From Kofleriaceae bacterium (GTDB lineage Bacteria; Myxococcota_A; Polyangia; Haliangiales; Haliangiaceae), in the NCBI GenBank assembly GCA_018057825.1, contig JAGPCY010000042.1, positions 1-64,000 on the forward strand: a stretch of 64,000 nt of DNA, in the 5' to 3' direction. Position numbers and translations under genes: made by a program. A model generated the notes under the pieces. The model was not told the DNA's origin. It made no database searches and saw nothing but the letters and a program-made list of their open reading frames with translations. Positions 31,598 to 40,200 of this stretch are shown here, one piece after another (the stretch's first letter is position 1; each line of letters opens with the position of its first letter).

Positions 31598-34500
31598 GGC
31601 GCGACCTCGCCGTCGTCGCCGTCGTCGGCGGCGGCCTGGCCGAGCGCCGTCGGGTACAGCTCGTCGACGGTCAGGCCGCGCGCCAGCCCGGCGGCGATCA
31701 CCGCCAGGCCGATCTCCTCGAGGCGCTCGCCGTGCTCGGCGACCGGCACCTCGAGCGGCGCACCGGCGACCTCGACCTGCTCGCGATAGACCCGGTCGAC
31801 GGCGCCGCGCGGGCTCGTCGCCGGCGCCGCCAGCGTGGCCAGCTCGCGCCATTGCTCGTCGGTGAACTCGGTGGACAGGGCCATCACCCGCACCACCAGG
31901 TGGCAGGGATCGATCTTGGCCACGCCGTGGAAGCGATGGACCCCGGCCTCGAGGCCGAGCACCACTGCCGCGCCCGGCCCGCGGATCCGCACGAGGATGT
32001 TGCGCAGGCCGCCGCCCGGCGTGATCTTGCCGGCCAGCCACGCGCGATCGCGCGGCGGCCCCCAGACGCGCTCGACCGGCCAGCTCGGCGCGCGATCGTT
32101 GTGGCCGTGACCGGTGATCGTCCAACCGCGCCGCGCCGCGGTCGCCAGGACGCTCCCCAGCCAGCTCGCCAGCGCCGCCGGGTGCTCGGGCGCCGACAAG
32201 GTCAGGGTGATCTCGTCGCGGGCCTCGCGCCGCGCCACCGCCAACCAGAACATCGCCCGGGCGAAGTCGCGCGCCAGCGCCGGCACCTCGGCCACCGTCG
32301 CCGCGACGTCGTCGCCGGCCAGGGCCGCGGCGATCGCCAGCTCCTCGACGACCGCCAGCTCGCCCTGGGCCGCGGTCGCCGCCGCCCAGGCCTGGTCGAG
32401 GCGCGCCAGCTCGATCGCCAGCTGCTGGACCTGGGCGCTGGCGAGGGCCGGGCGACGCTTGCCCTTGCGACCGGCGCCGGGCTGGGCGTCGCCGCGCGCG
32501 AGCTGAGCGCGCAGCCAGTCGCGCTGGGTCCGGACGTCGGTCGCCAGATCGCGCGCCATCCAGCCATCGGCCTCGCGCCGGGCCGCCGCGGCGAGGAGCG
32601 CGCCCTTGGCGTTGCGCCGACCACCGGCGCCGCCGCGCCGCCACACCGCGACGGTCACGCCGTGGGCCGACGGGCTGGCCCCGAGGTGCGCGCCCGACGG
32701 GAGGTCGAGGTCGGCCTCCTCGCCGTCGGCGCGGACCACCACCAGCGCGCCGTGGGCGTCCTTGCCGAGCCGCGCGAGCAGCCGGGCCAGGGGCGTGACC
32801 AGGGCGGCGTCGAGGTGGCGGCGCAGGGCCCGCGCGCCCCAGGCCGCGGCGTAGCCGCCGGCCGCCAGCGTGGCGATCGCGCGATCGCTCACGTCGAGGC
32901 CGAGGTTGGCCTGGACCAGGCCGCGCCGCTCGGCCAGCTCGCCGATCGCGAGGCGGGCCACCGCGGCGATCTGCTCGCCGTCGAGGTGATGGAACGGGAT
33001 GATCGCGTCGAGTCGATTGAGCAGCTCGGGCCGGAAGGCCGCGGTGACCGCGGCCCGATAGCGGGCCAGCTCGCGGGTCCGCTCGTCGGTGGCGACCCGC
33101 GCCGCCAGGCCGATCGGCTGGGCGCGCTCGTGGCCCCCCAGGTTCGACGTCAGGATCAGGATCGCGTTGTGGAAGTACGCGGTGCGGCCGCGGGCGTCGG
33201 TCAGGCGGCCCTCGCCGGCGACCTGCAAGAGCAGATCGTGGACCGCCGGGTGGGCCTTCTCGATCTCGTCGAGCAAGACCACCGCGAACGGTTGCTGCCG
33301 CAGGCGCGCGGTCAGGAGGCCGTCGCCCGACGCGCTGCCGCGGATCAGGCGCTCGGCCGCCCACGGATCGGCGTACTCGCTCATGTCGAAGCGGACCAGG
33401 CGGGCCTCATCGCCGAACAGGAGCTGGGCCAGGCGCTTGGCCAGCTCGGTCTTGCCGACCCCGGTCGGCCCGGCGAACAGAAACGTCGCCAGCGGTTTGT
33501 CGGCCGGCTGGAGCTGGGCCTTGACCGTGCACAGCACCTCGGCGACCCGGGCCACCGCCTCGGCCTGCCCGACCATGCGGCGGCCCAGGGCCTCGCACAG
33601 CTCGGCGGCGAGCAGCGGTCGATCGTCGCGCAGGAGCATGGCCGGCACGCCGGTGGCGGCGGCGAAGCCGTCGTAGACCGCGTCGGCGCCGAGCAGGCGG
33701 GGCGCGCCGTCGGGCCCGACCTCACCGTCGGCGGCGGCGCGCAGCTCGTCGAGCAGCTCGACCGCCTTGCCGGGGAACGCCCGGTACGGCAGGTACCGGC
33801 GCGCGAGCTCGACCGCGGCCGCGATCGCCCGCGCGTCGAGCTGCGGTCGACGCGCCTCGGCCCGACGCCAGTGCGCCGCCCGCGCGGTCAAGGCCGCGAT
33901 CGTCGTCGCCGGATCGAGGGGCGCGATCGCGAGCTGGGTCATCGCGCCGACCAGCGCGACCTCGCGGCGCTCGGCGCGCGCCAGGGCCGCCGGGGTCAGC
34001 TCGGCCACCACCCGGACCCGCCCCTCGACGACGAACCGCCGCACGATCGCGGTCAAGGCCAGCCCGCCGTCCTCGACCCGCTCGCGAAACAGGCTGGCGA
34101 AGTCCTCGAAGTAGAGCGCCGCGTCGAGGGCCTCGGCGGCCGCGAACAGCTCGGTCACCCGCTTCTCGGCCTCGCCGAAACCCGACGCGCCGGCCACCAG
34201 GTGGGCCAGGGTCACGACCCAGGTCGGGCGCGCGGTCGCGGTCCGGCCCCAGGCGAGGACCAGCGCGGTCTTGCCGACGCCGGCGTCGCCGCACAAGAGC
34301 ACCGCGAGCCGATCGCGTCCCCCCAGGAGCGCGTCCAGGCTCGCGGCCTCGCGCTCGCGGCCGACCAGGGGCGCCGCGCCACCGCGCACGCGGTCCGCCA
34401 ACGGCGCCGCCAGCTCGTCGAGGGTCGCGCGGGCCCGGCGACGGGCCTCGGCCGCCAGGCGGGCCGCGGTCGCCGCCTCGGTGGCCGCGAAGCGCACCGT

Positions 34501-34995
34501 CACCGGCAGCGGCGCCACGGTCAGCTCGAGGGGCGGCAACAGCCGCCGCCAGTCGTCGCCGTCGAGCTCGGCGGCCGCCGCCAGCCGGGCCAGCTCCCGC
34601 GCTGCCACCTCCGCCAGCTCGTCCTTGCGGTCGACGAAGAACGCCGCGCCCAGCGCCGGCACCAGCGCCAGGCGATCGCGACCGTCGCCGTAGGGGATGA
34701 GCACGCACGCCACCTCGACCGGGCGCGGCGGGCGCGCGCGGGTCGGCGCCCCGGGATCGAGGGCGACCTCGAAGGCGGTGGCCTCGACGCCGGCGGGCAG
34801 GAAGTAGCGCGCGACCGCGGCCGGCGCCTCGGTGGCCAGGTGATGCGCGAGGAAGACCCGGACCTCCTCGCGGGCGCCGTCGTCGTCGCCGAACGCGCAC
34901 AGCTCGGGGGCGACGACCGGCGCGCAGGTCGTCGCGCCGGACGGGACCACCCGCTCGATCGTCCAGGTGGTCACGATCGACTGGCGCTCGCTCAT
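31594..34995 (-). CDS. ClpA/ClpB-like double AAA+ ATPase 3 fused to a PCRF (release factor) domain, no GGQ (1133 aa)
   Basis: First gene of the operon. N-domain 1-170 is beta-rich. Module 1: Walker A Gly-Asp-Ala-Gly-Val-Gly-Lys-Thr (236-243), a degenerate pore region (Ala-Ser-Gly-Phe-Gly-Glu), and Walker B Leu-Tyr-Phe-Glu-Asp-Phe. Module 2 is complete: GPTGVGKT (509-516), VVLLDEIEKAHPAV (572-585), Thr-Ser-Asn-Leu-Gly, Arg finger at 661 (Leu-Leu-Asn-Arg-Leu-Asp) and Gly-Ala-Arg-Ala-Leu-Arg-Arg (720-726). After a linker, residues 800-920 are helical like release factor domain 1. Residues 927-1026 match the PCRF fold: Arg-Asp-Glu-Ile-Thr-Leu-Thr, Arg-Gly-Trp, then LVRIRGPGAAVVLGLEAGVH(R) ending in the hallmark Gly-Val-His-Arg. 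The GGQ peptidyl-hydrolysis loop is absent. ATG 34995 is used; GTG 35013 is an alternative start closer to the promoter. Confidence 0.82.
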   Translation of the reverse strand: MSERQSIVTTWTIERVVPSGATTCAPVVAPELCAFGDDDGAREEVRVFLAHHLATEAPAAVARYFLPAGVEATAFEVALDPGAPTRARPPRPVEVACVLIPYGDGRDRLALVPALGAAFFVDRKDELAEVAARELARLAAAAELDGDDWRRLLPPLELTVAPLPVTVRFAATEAATAARLAAEARRRARATLDELAAPLADRVRGGAAPLVGREREAASLDALLGGRDRLAVLLCGDAGVGKTALVLAWGRTATARPTWVVTLAHLVAGASGFGEAEKRVTELFAAAEALDAALYFEDFASLFRERVEDGGLALTAIVRRFVVEGRVRVVAELTPAALARAERREVALVGAMTQLAIAPLDPATTIAALTARAAHWRRAEARRPQLDARAIAAAVELARRYLPYRAFPGKAVELLDELRAAADGEVGPDGAPRLLGADAVYDGFAAATGVPAMLLRDDRPLLAAELCEALGRRMVGQAEAVARVAEVLCTVKAQLQPADKPLATFLFAGPTGVGKTELAKRLAQLLFGDEARLVRFDMSEYADPWAAERLIRGSASGDGLLTARLRQQPFAVVLLDEIEKAHPAVHDLLLQVAGEGRLTDARGRTAYFHNAILILTSNLGGHERAQPIGLAARVATDERTRELARYRAAVTAAFRPELLNRLDAIIPFHHLDGEQIAAVARLAIGELAERRGLVQANLGLDVSDRAIATLAAGGYAAAWGARALRRHLDAALVTPLARLLARLGKDAHGALVVVRADGEEADLDLPSGAHLGASPSAHGVTVAVWRRGGAGGRRNAKGALLAAAARREADGWMARDLATDVRTQRDWLRAQLARGDAQPGAGRKGKRRPALASAQVQQLAIELARLDQAWAAATAAQGELAVVEELAIAAALAGDDVAATVAEVPALARDFARAMFWLAVARREARDEITLTLSAPEHPAALASWLGSVLATAARRGWTITGHGHNDRAPSWPVERVWGPPRDRAWLAGKITPGGGLRNILVRIRGPGAAVVLGLEAGVHRFHGVAKIDPCHLVVRVMALSTEFTDEQWRELATLAAPATSPRGAVDRVYREQVEVAGAPLEVPVAEHGERLEEIGLAVIAAGLARGLTVDELYPTALGQAAADDGDDGEVAP

Positions 34996-35025
34996 CGCCC
35001 ACCGCGGCGGCACAGCATCGAGGTG

Positions 35026-35034
35026 ATGCTACCA
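35026..35034 (-). promoter_or_regulatory. Extended -10 promoter of the ATPase operon
   Basis: On the minus strand TGG-TAGCAT (35034-35026) lies 12 bases before GTG 35013 and 30 before ATG 34995. It is the only promoter-like signal seen before the three coupled ATPase genes, so they are probably one transcript. Confidence 0.4.
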
Positions 35035-35084
35035 GCTCGGGCGGTGGCGCTGGCTCGGAGGGAGGGACGGTCGCGCGCGGAGGA

Positions 35085-35220
35085 GAGGCCGAGACCGAGG
35101 CCGAGACCGAGACCGAGCCCGAGGCGGAGACCGAGACCGAGACCGAGGCGGAGACCGAGACCGAGACCGAGACCGAGGCCGAGGCCGAGGCCGAGGGCGA
35201 GACCGAGGCCGAGACCGAGG
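35085..35220. repeat. Hexanucleotide array 2 (GAGACC/GAGGCC)
   Basis: About 22 contiguous hexamers of the type GAGACC, GAGGCC and GAGGCG form an almost pure purine strand apart from the CC or CG pair. The array ends three bases beyond the stop codon (35224) of the minus-strand exonuclease gene and lies about 50 bases above the ATPase operon promoter. It is the complement type of array 1. Confidence 0.85.
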
Positions 35221-35223
35221 GCG

Positions 35224-36372
35224 CTACGGCGCGGCGGCGGGCGGCGGACCGAAGGTGGCGCGGACCCAGGCCTGAAACTCCGGCTCGGTCAGCTCGGCGG
35301 CCTTGCGGCAGGCCTCGGTGACGTGGCCCGGGAAGTCCTTGTCGGCCATCCATCGCAGGTAGCTGCGCTCGATCTGCGACAGCGGCGTGCCGCTGTGCTT
35401 GCCGAACGCCAGGATCACGCGCTCGCCTTGCCACTGCAGGTGGCGCGACGGACCGACCCAGTTGGGCCGCGCCGGATCGCACACCCCGGCGACCCCGCGC
35501 CAGTCGTGATCGTCGAGGCCGAAGGTCCGCAACATCCCGGCCAGCACCCGCCCGGTGGCGGCGACGTCGGCCTCGGCCGAGTGGGCCGACGCGAAGCCGG
35601 TGCCGACGAAGCGCAGGTGGGCGTGGGACAGGCTGCGCGGCTCGCACTGCTGCCACAGCCGGAACGGATCGACGATGGTCTTGGCGGACCAGTCGGGCAG
35701 CGGCCGACCGATCCGCTCGAACTCGGCCGACACCATGTCGATGTCGAAGATCAGGTTGTAGCCGACCACGACCTCGGCGGCGGCGAAGACCGCGAAGATC
35801 TCGTCGGCGATCTCGCCGAACCGTGGGCAGTCGGCCAGGTCGTCCATCGAGATGCCGTGGACCGCCTGGGCCCCGGGCGAGATCGCGACGTCGGGCTTGA
35901 TCCGCCAGGTGCGGTGCGGCGCGGCCTCGGACAGGCCGAACTGCACGCACAGCTCGATGACCTGATCGCGGCGGCGATCGGTGCCGGTGGTCTCGACGTC
36001 GAAGACGATGACCCCACGCTCGGGGCGGACCTCGGCGCGCGGGGCGAGCTCGACCGCCGCCGCCTCGACGCGCGCGACCGGCGCCTCGACGCGCGCCACC
36101 GGCGCCTCGACGCGCACGACCGGCGCCTCGACGCGCGCCACCGCCGCCTCGACCGGCACCGCGGGCAGCTCCGGCGCCACCGCCGGCACCGCGGTCGCGA
36201 TCGCCGCCTCGGCCACCGCCACCGCCTTGCGCTTGTTCTTCGGCAGACCCGGCCGGGTCGTGGCCTTGGTCCGGGGCGCCGGGGGCGGCACCAGCTCGAC
36301 CTGCACCGGCTCGGGCCGGGGCGTCGGCACCGCCCAGGCGGCACCGAAAAGCGGCAAGGTCTCGCTGCGCAT
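35224..36372 (-). CDS. DEDD-family 3'-5' exonuclease with DUF3820-like C-terminus
   Basis: The 382-aa protein has a low-complexity N-terminal region (1-115) with about four copies of a seven-residue unit Val-Ala-Arg-Val-Glu-Ala-Pro, then a DnaQ/RNase T-type exonuclease domain (about 117-290). Motif I is Val-Phe-Asp-Val-Glu-Thr-Thr-Gly, motif II Gly-Tyr-Asn-Leu-Ile-Phe-Asp and motif III His-Ser-Ala-Glu-Ala-Asp-Val, giving the four acidic residues and the His of the DEDDh class. The C-terminal part, Phe-Gly-Lys-His-Ser-Gly-Thr-Pro-Leu through Tyr-Leu-Arg-Trp-Met, resembles DUF3820 (fused to exonuclease domains elsewhere). It probably trims DNA or RNA 3' ends. It is upstream of, and in the same orientation as, the ATPase operon, though a repeat array and a promoter lie between them. 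Confidence 0.85.
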   Translation of the reverse strand: MRSETLPLFGAAWAVPTPRPEPVQVELVPPPAPRTKATTRPGLPKNKRKAVAVAEAAIATAVPAVAPELPAVPVEAAVARVEAPVVRVEAPVARVEAPVARVEAAAVELAPRAEVRPERGVIVFDVETTGTDRRRDQVIELCVQFGLSEAAPHRTWRIKPDVAISPGAQAVHGISMDDLADCPRFGEIADEIFAVFAAAEVVVGYNLIFDIDMVSAEFERIGRPLPDWSAKTIVDPFRLWQQCEPRSLSHAHLRFVGTGFASAHSAEADVAATGRVLAGMLRTFGLDDHDWRGVAGVCDPARPNWVGPSRHLQWQGERVILAFGKHSGTPLSQIERSYLRWMADKDFPGHVTEACRKAAELTEPEFQAWVRATFGPPPAAAP

Positions 36373-36487
36373 CGTGCTGAGGTGGACCCTACCCGCTCCC
36401 TCTGACAGCGATTGCGCGGACTTGCACCCGACCTCGGGAATTCCTCAAGGGTTTCGATCGTGTGGATCGCGCGGCGGCCCCGCGCGG

Positions 36488-36516
36488 TTGACGCGCCCGA
36501 TCGGCTCTCCGATGCT
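36488..36516 (+). promoter_or_regulatory. Promoter, near-leaderless, of the small lipoprotein gene
   Basis: TTGACG (36488-36493), a 17-base spacer and GATGCT (36511-36516) are followed by seven bases and ATG 36524. The predicted start of transcription is one base before the start codon. Confidence 0.5.
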
Positions 36517-36523
36517 CGGGCCG

Positions 36524-37147
36524 ATGCGCGTCGCCGTCCTGGCCCTGGCCCTGTGCGCCTGCAAGGTGCGCGAGCTCCCCCCGATCGAATCGACCTACGC
36601 CGACACCTTCGACCGGGTGTCGATCGGCGCCGACTACAACCAGACCGGCCGCGGCTTCCGCATCGTCGACGGCGCGCTCAACGCCCGCGGCGCCCACAAC
36701 CAGCCGCTATGGCTGGCCAAGCGCCTGCCGCCCGGCGATCTGCAGATCGACTTCGACACCTGGTCGTCGTCGCCCGAGGGCGACATCAAGATCGAGGTGT
36801 TCGGCGACGGCAAGTCCTACGACCCCGATGGCAACCGCTACCTCGCCACCAGCTACGTCGTGGTCTTCGGCGCGTGGAAGAACTCGCGCTCGATCATCGC
36901 CCGCATGGACGAGCACGGTAAGGAGCTGGTCGCGCGATCCGACGTCAAGGTCGTGCCCAACCAGCGCTACCACTGGCGCCTGGTGCGGCGCGGCCGGGTC
37001 CTCGAGTGGTTCATCGACGATCTGACGACCCCGTTTCTGCGCTTCGACGACCCCCAGCCCCTGGTCGGCCCCGGCCACGAGTACTTCGGCTTCGGCAACT
37101 GGGAGACCGACACCTACTTCGACAACCTGGTCATCAAGCGACTGTGA
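36524..37147 (+). CDS. Lipoprotein with a lectin-like beta-sandwich (207 aa)
   Basis: The signal region is Val-Ala-Val-Leu-Ala-Leu-Ala-Leu-Cys-Ala-Cys, so one of the two Cys is the probable lipidation site. The mature domain is beta-rich, with Asp-Thr-Phe-Asp-Arg near the start, FRIVDGALNARGAHNQPLWL, a Glu-Gly-Asp-Ile-Lys strand, and the end segment FGNWETDTYFDNLVIKRL. This last pattern (Phe-Asp-Asn-Leu-x-Ile) is typical of laminin-G/concanavalin-like or DUF1080-type sugar-binding folds. No catalytic motif is seen. It is probably envelope-anchored and carbohydrate-binding, which remains an inference from fold-like motifs. ATG 36524 is preferred to ATG 36512, which lies within the -10 box. Confidence 0.7.
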   Translation: MRVAVLALALCACKVRELPPIESTYADTFDRVSIGADYNQTGRGFRIVDGALNARGAHNQPLWLAKRLPPGDLQIDFDTWSSSPEGDIKIEVFGDGKSYDPDGNRYLATSYVVVFGAWKNSRSIIARMDEHGKELVARSDVKVVPNQRYHWRLVRRGRVLEWFIDDLTTPFLRFDDPQPLVGPGHEYFGFGNWETDTYFDNLVIKRL

Positions 37148-37210
37148 TCGGGCCCGCCGGGGCATCGAGGATCCCGACCGCCGCGGGGTGAGCTGTCGCG
37201 CCGGATCCGC

Positions 37211-37216
37211 TATCCT
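37211..37216 (+). promoter_or_regulatory. -10 box of the giant kinase gene
   Basis: TATCCT lies 15 bases before ATG 37232; a leader of about nine bases is predicted, with no Shine-Dalgarno sequence. Confidence 0.35.
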
Positions 37217-37231
37217 CACGCGTCGACCGCG

Positions 37232-40200
37232 ATGGAGCAGTTCGGGAAATACTCGCTGATCTCGAAGATCGGCACCGGAGGCATGGCCGAGGTCTACCTG
37301 GCCCGGACCGCCGTGGCCCAGGGCCTGGCCAAGACCCTGGTGATCAAGAAGATCCATCCGGCCTACGCCAAGAGCCGGCAGTTCGTCGCCATGTTCGTCG
37401 ACGAGGCCAAGATCGCGCTCGGCCTCAACCACCCCAACATCGTCCAGGTCTTCGACTTCGGCGCGGTCGGCGAGACCTACTTCCTGGCGATGGAGAACGT
37501 CGAGGGGATGGATCTCCTGCGCCTCTTGTCGGACTGCGCGCGCGAGCGGCGGCGCATCCCGTTTGGGCTGTCGGCCTACGTGGTGTGGCAGCTCGCCAAG
37601 GGCCTCGACTACGCCCACAAGAAGGCCGACGAGTTCGGTGAGCCCCTCGGCATCGTCCACCGCGACATCTCGCCCCAAAACGTCCTGGTGTCGTGGGACG
37701 GCGCGGTCAAGATCGTCGACTTCGGCATCGCCCGGGCCCGCCACGTCACCGAGGACGAGGGCGTCATCAAGGGCAAGTTCGCGTACATGTCGCCCGAGCA
37801 GGCCCGCGGCGAGCCGGTCGACTGTCGGTCCGACGTGTTCTCGGCCGGCATCGTGCTCTACGAGCTGGTCACCGGTCGGCCGCTGTTCGCCGGCCGCGGC
37901 AAGGAGGCCCTCGAGCAGGTCAAGGCCGGCGCCATCCCGCCGGCGCGCGACGCCGTGCCCGACGTGCCGCCGTCCCTCGAGCGGATCCTCTTGCGCGCGC
38001 TGGCCTACCACCGCGACGACCGCTACCCGAGCGCGCGCGACCTCCAGCTCGACCTCGGCAAGTTCCAGCTCGAGTGGGGCCACGCCAACGACCTGCTGCT
38101 CGACTCGACCGCGCTCGCCAGCTTCCTGGCCACCGTGGTCCCCGAGGAGCGGCGCCACCCGCGGCCGCGCCCCCACCGCGGCGCCGGCGGCACCCCGGCC
38201 GGGCCGACCACCGGGTCCCTCGGCTCGCTGGGTTCCCTGGGGTCCCTGGCCAGCGGCAGCGCCGCCGCCGCGCCGGCCGCCGAGGTCCGCCGCCCCCGCG
38301 AGCCGCGCGAGCTGCGCGAGCGCAAGTACGTCTACGTCGTCGAGGGCGTGATCCGCGGCGTCACCGCCCTCGAGCGCCGGCTCGGCCCGGCCGGCGCGAC
38401 CCGGGTGGTCGACGAGTTCCGCCGGGTCGCCAAGGACATCGCCTTCAAGCACGACGCCCTCGAGGATCGCGGCGAGCGCGACCTCGACAGCGTCCGCCTG
38501 GTGATCGGCCTGCCGCTGGCCAGCGAGGACGACGCCAGCCGCACGATCCGCCTGGCCCTGGCGCTGGTCGACGCCCTCGACGGCATCGGCTCCGACGTCG
38601 AGCCCGAGCTGCGGCTGGCGATCGGCATCCAGCGCGGCGCCGCGACCGTGATCCGCCGCGGCGCCGACCACAGCTTCGAGGTCGAGGCCACCACCGCCGG
38701 GTTCGCCGCCCACCTGGCGCGGTTCGCCGGGCCGGCCGAGATCCTGGTCGGCGGCCGGGTCTTCCGCAGCGCGCGCGCCGAGTGGAACTTCGAGGCCCTG
38801 GCCGCGATCGATCTGCCGGCCGGCACCGACGTCGGCGCCCGGGTCGACGAGGACACCGAGCCCGGCATCAAGCGGGCCCGGGTCTATCGCCTGCGCGGCC
38901 CGCGCGGGCGCGGCGCCGGACCACGCGAGCGCGGCGCCGCGACGACGCTCCTCGGCCGCGACCTCGAGCTCAAGTACCTGCGCGACGCCTACCGCGACGC
39001 CCGGGTGGCGCGGCGCAAGCACCAGATCGCGATCGTCGGCGATCACGGCGTCGGCAAGCGCAGCCTGGTGGCCGCGTTCCTCGCCACCCTGGCGCCCGGC
39101 GAGGCCTACGTGCTGCGCACCACGACCCGGGTCGGCACGGCGATGACGCCCTACGGCGTGATCGCGGATCTGACCCGCGAGATCCTTGGCCTGGCCGACG
39201 GCGCCGAGTCCCACGAGATCCAGCGCCGCCTGACCATGGCGCTGCCACTGCTGTACGCCGGCGAGGAGGACAGCCGCGAGGCCCGGGCGGCGCTGGCCGC
39301 GGTCTCGCTCCTCCTCGGGCTGCGCGGCCCCGAGGCCGGCGACGGCGATCCGGCCGAGCAGCGCACCCGCCTGCTCGCGCTCATGACCCGGGTCGAGCAT
39401 CACCTCGAGGCCGAGCGCCCGCTGATCATCGTCGGCGAGGACGTCCACTGGTGCGATCAGGAGAGCATGGACCTGTTCGCGGCCATGCTCGCGGTGCCGA
39501 CCAGCCGCCCGGTCCTGGGCCTGGTCACGACCCGCCCCGATCGCCGGATCCTCGAGGCGGCGGCGGCCACCGGCGGCGAGCTCCTGCACCTCGACGAGCT
39601 CGATCCGGCCGCCCGGGCCGCGCTGGTCGCCAGCCGGTTCGCGCCCGACGACGACGTCGCCGAGCTGGCCGAGCAGATCCTGGCCCGCTCCGGCGGCAAC
39701 CCGTTCTTCATCCTCGAGCAGCTCGACGCCCTGGCCGAGCGCGGGATCATCGCCCCGGCCCCCGAGCACCCCGGGCGCTACCGCTGGGTCGAGCGCGACG
39801 CGCCGCTGCAGGTGCCGACCTCGGTCGAGGATCTGCTGATCACGCGGATCGATCGCCTGCCCGAGCGCGAGAAGCAGACGGTGCTGTGCGCCGCGGTGCT
39901 CGGCCGGGTGGTGGCGCCGCCGGCGGTCGCCGCGATCCTCGGCCGCCAGGTCAAGCCCGAGCTCGACGAGCTGGTCCGGCGCGGCCTGGTGGTGCCCCAC
40001 GAGGGCGAGTACCGCTTCAAGAACGACACGATCATGACCGTGGCCTACGGCCTGGTCCCGGCCGAGGATCGCACCCGGCTGCACCGCGTGGCCGCCGAGC
40101 GCATCGCCACCGGCCCGGGCTACCGGCCGGGCGCCGACGACGCCCACATCGCCCGGCACCTCGAGCTGGCCGGCGACGCGGTGGCGGCCGCCGATCGCTA

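Noticed and set aside
28262-31789. Long plus-strand open frame opposite the second ATPase
   Set aside because: Same artefact: no domain motif, whereas the minus strand shows complete AAA+ motifs.
31990-32020. Possible GGQ catalytic motif in the PCRF-bearing ATPase
   Set aside because: The only Gly-rich run in the region is Pro-Gly-Gly-Gly-Leu before the Gly-Val-His-Arg strand, not Gly-Gly-Gln and at the wrong place for the hydrolysis loop.
26007-34995. Type VI secretion ClpV or classic ClpB assignment for the ATPases
   Set aside because: No T6SS genes are nearby; the N-domain is not Clp-N; C-terminal extensions are foreign to these families.
31732-36405. Long plus-strand open frame opposite the ATPase operon
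   Set aside because: It mirrors the minus-strand ATPase and exonuclease genes, which have clear domain motifs; the plus-strand translation has none.
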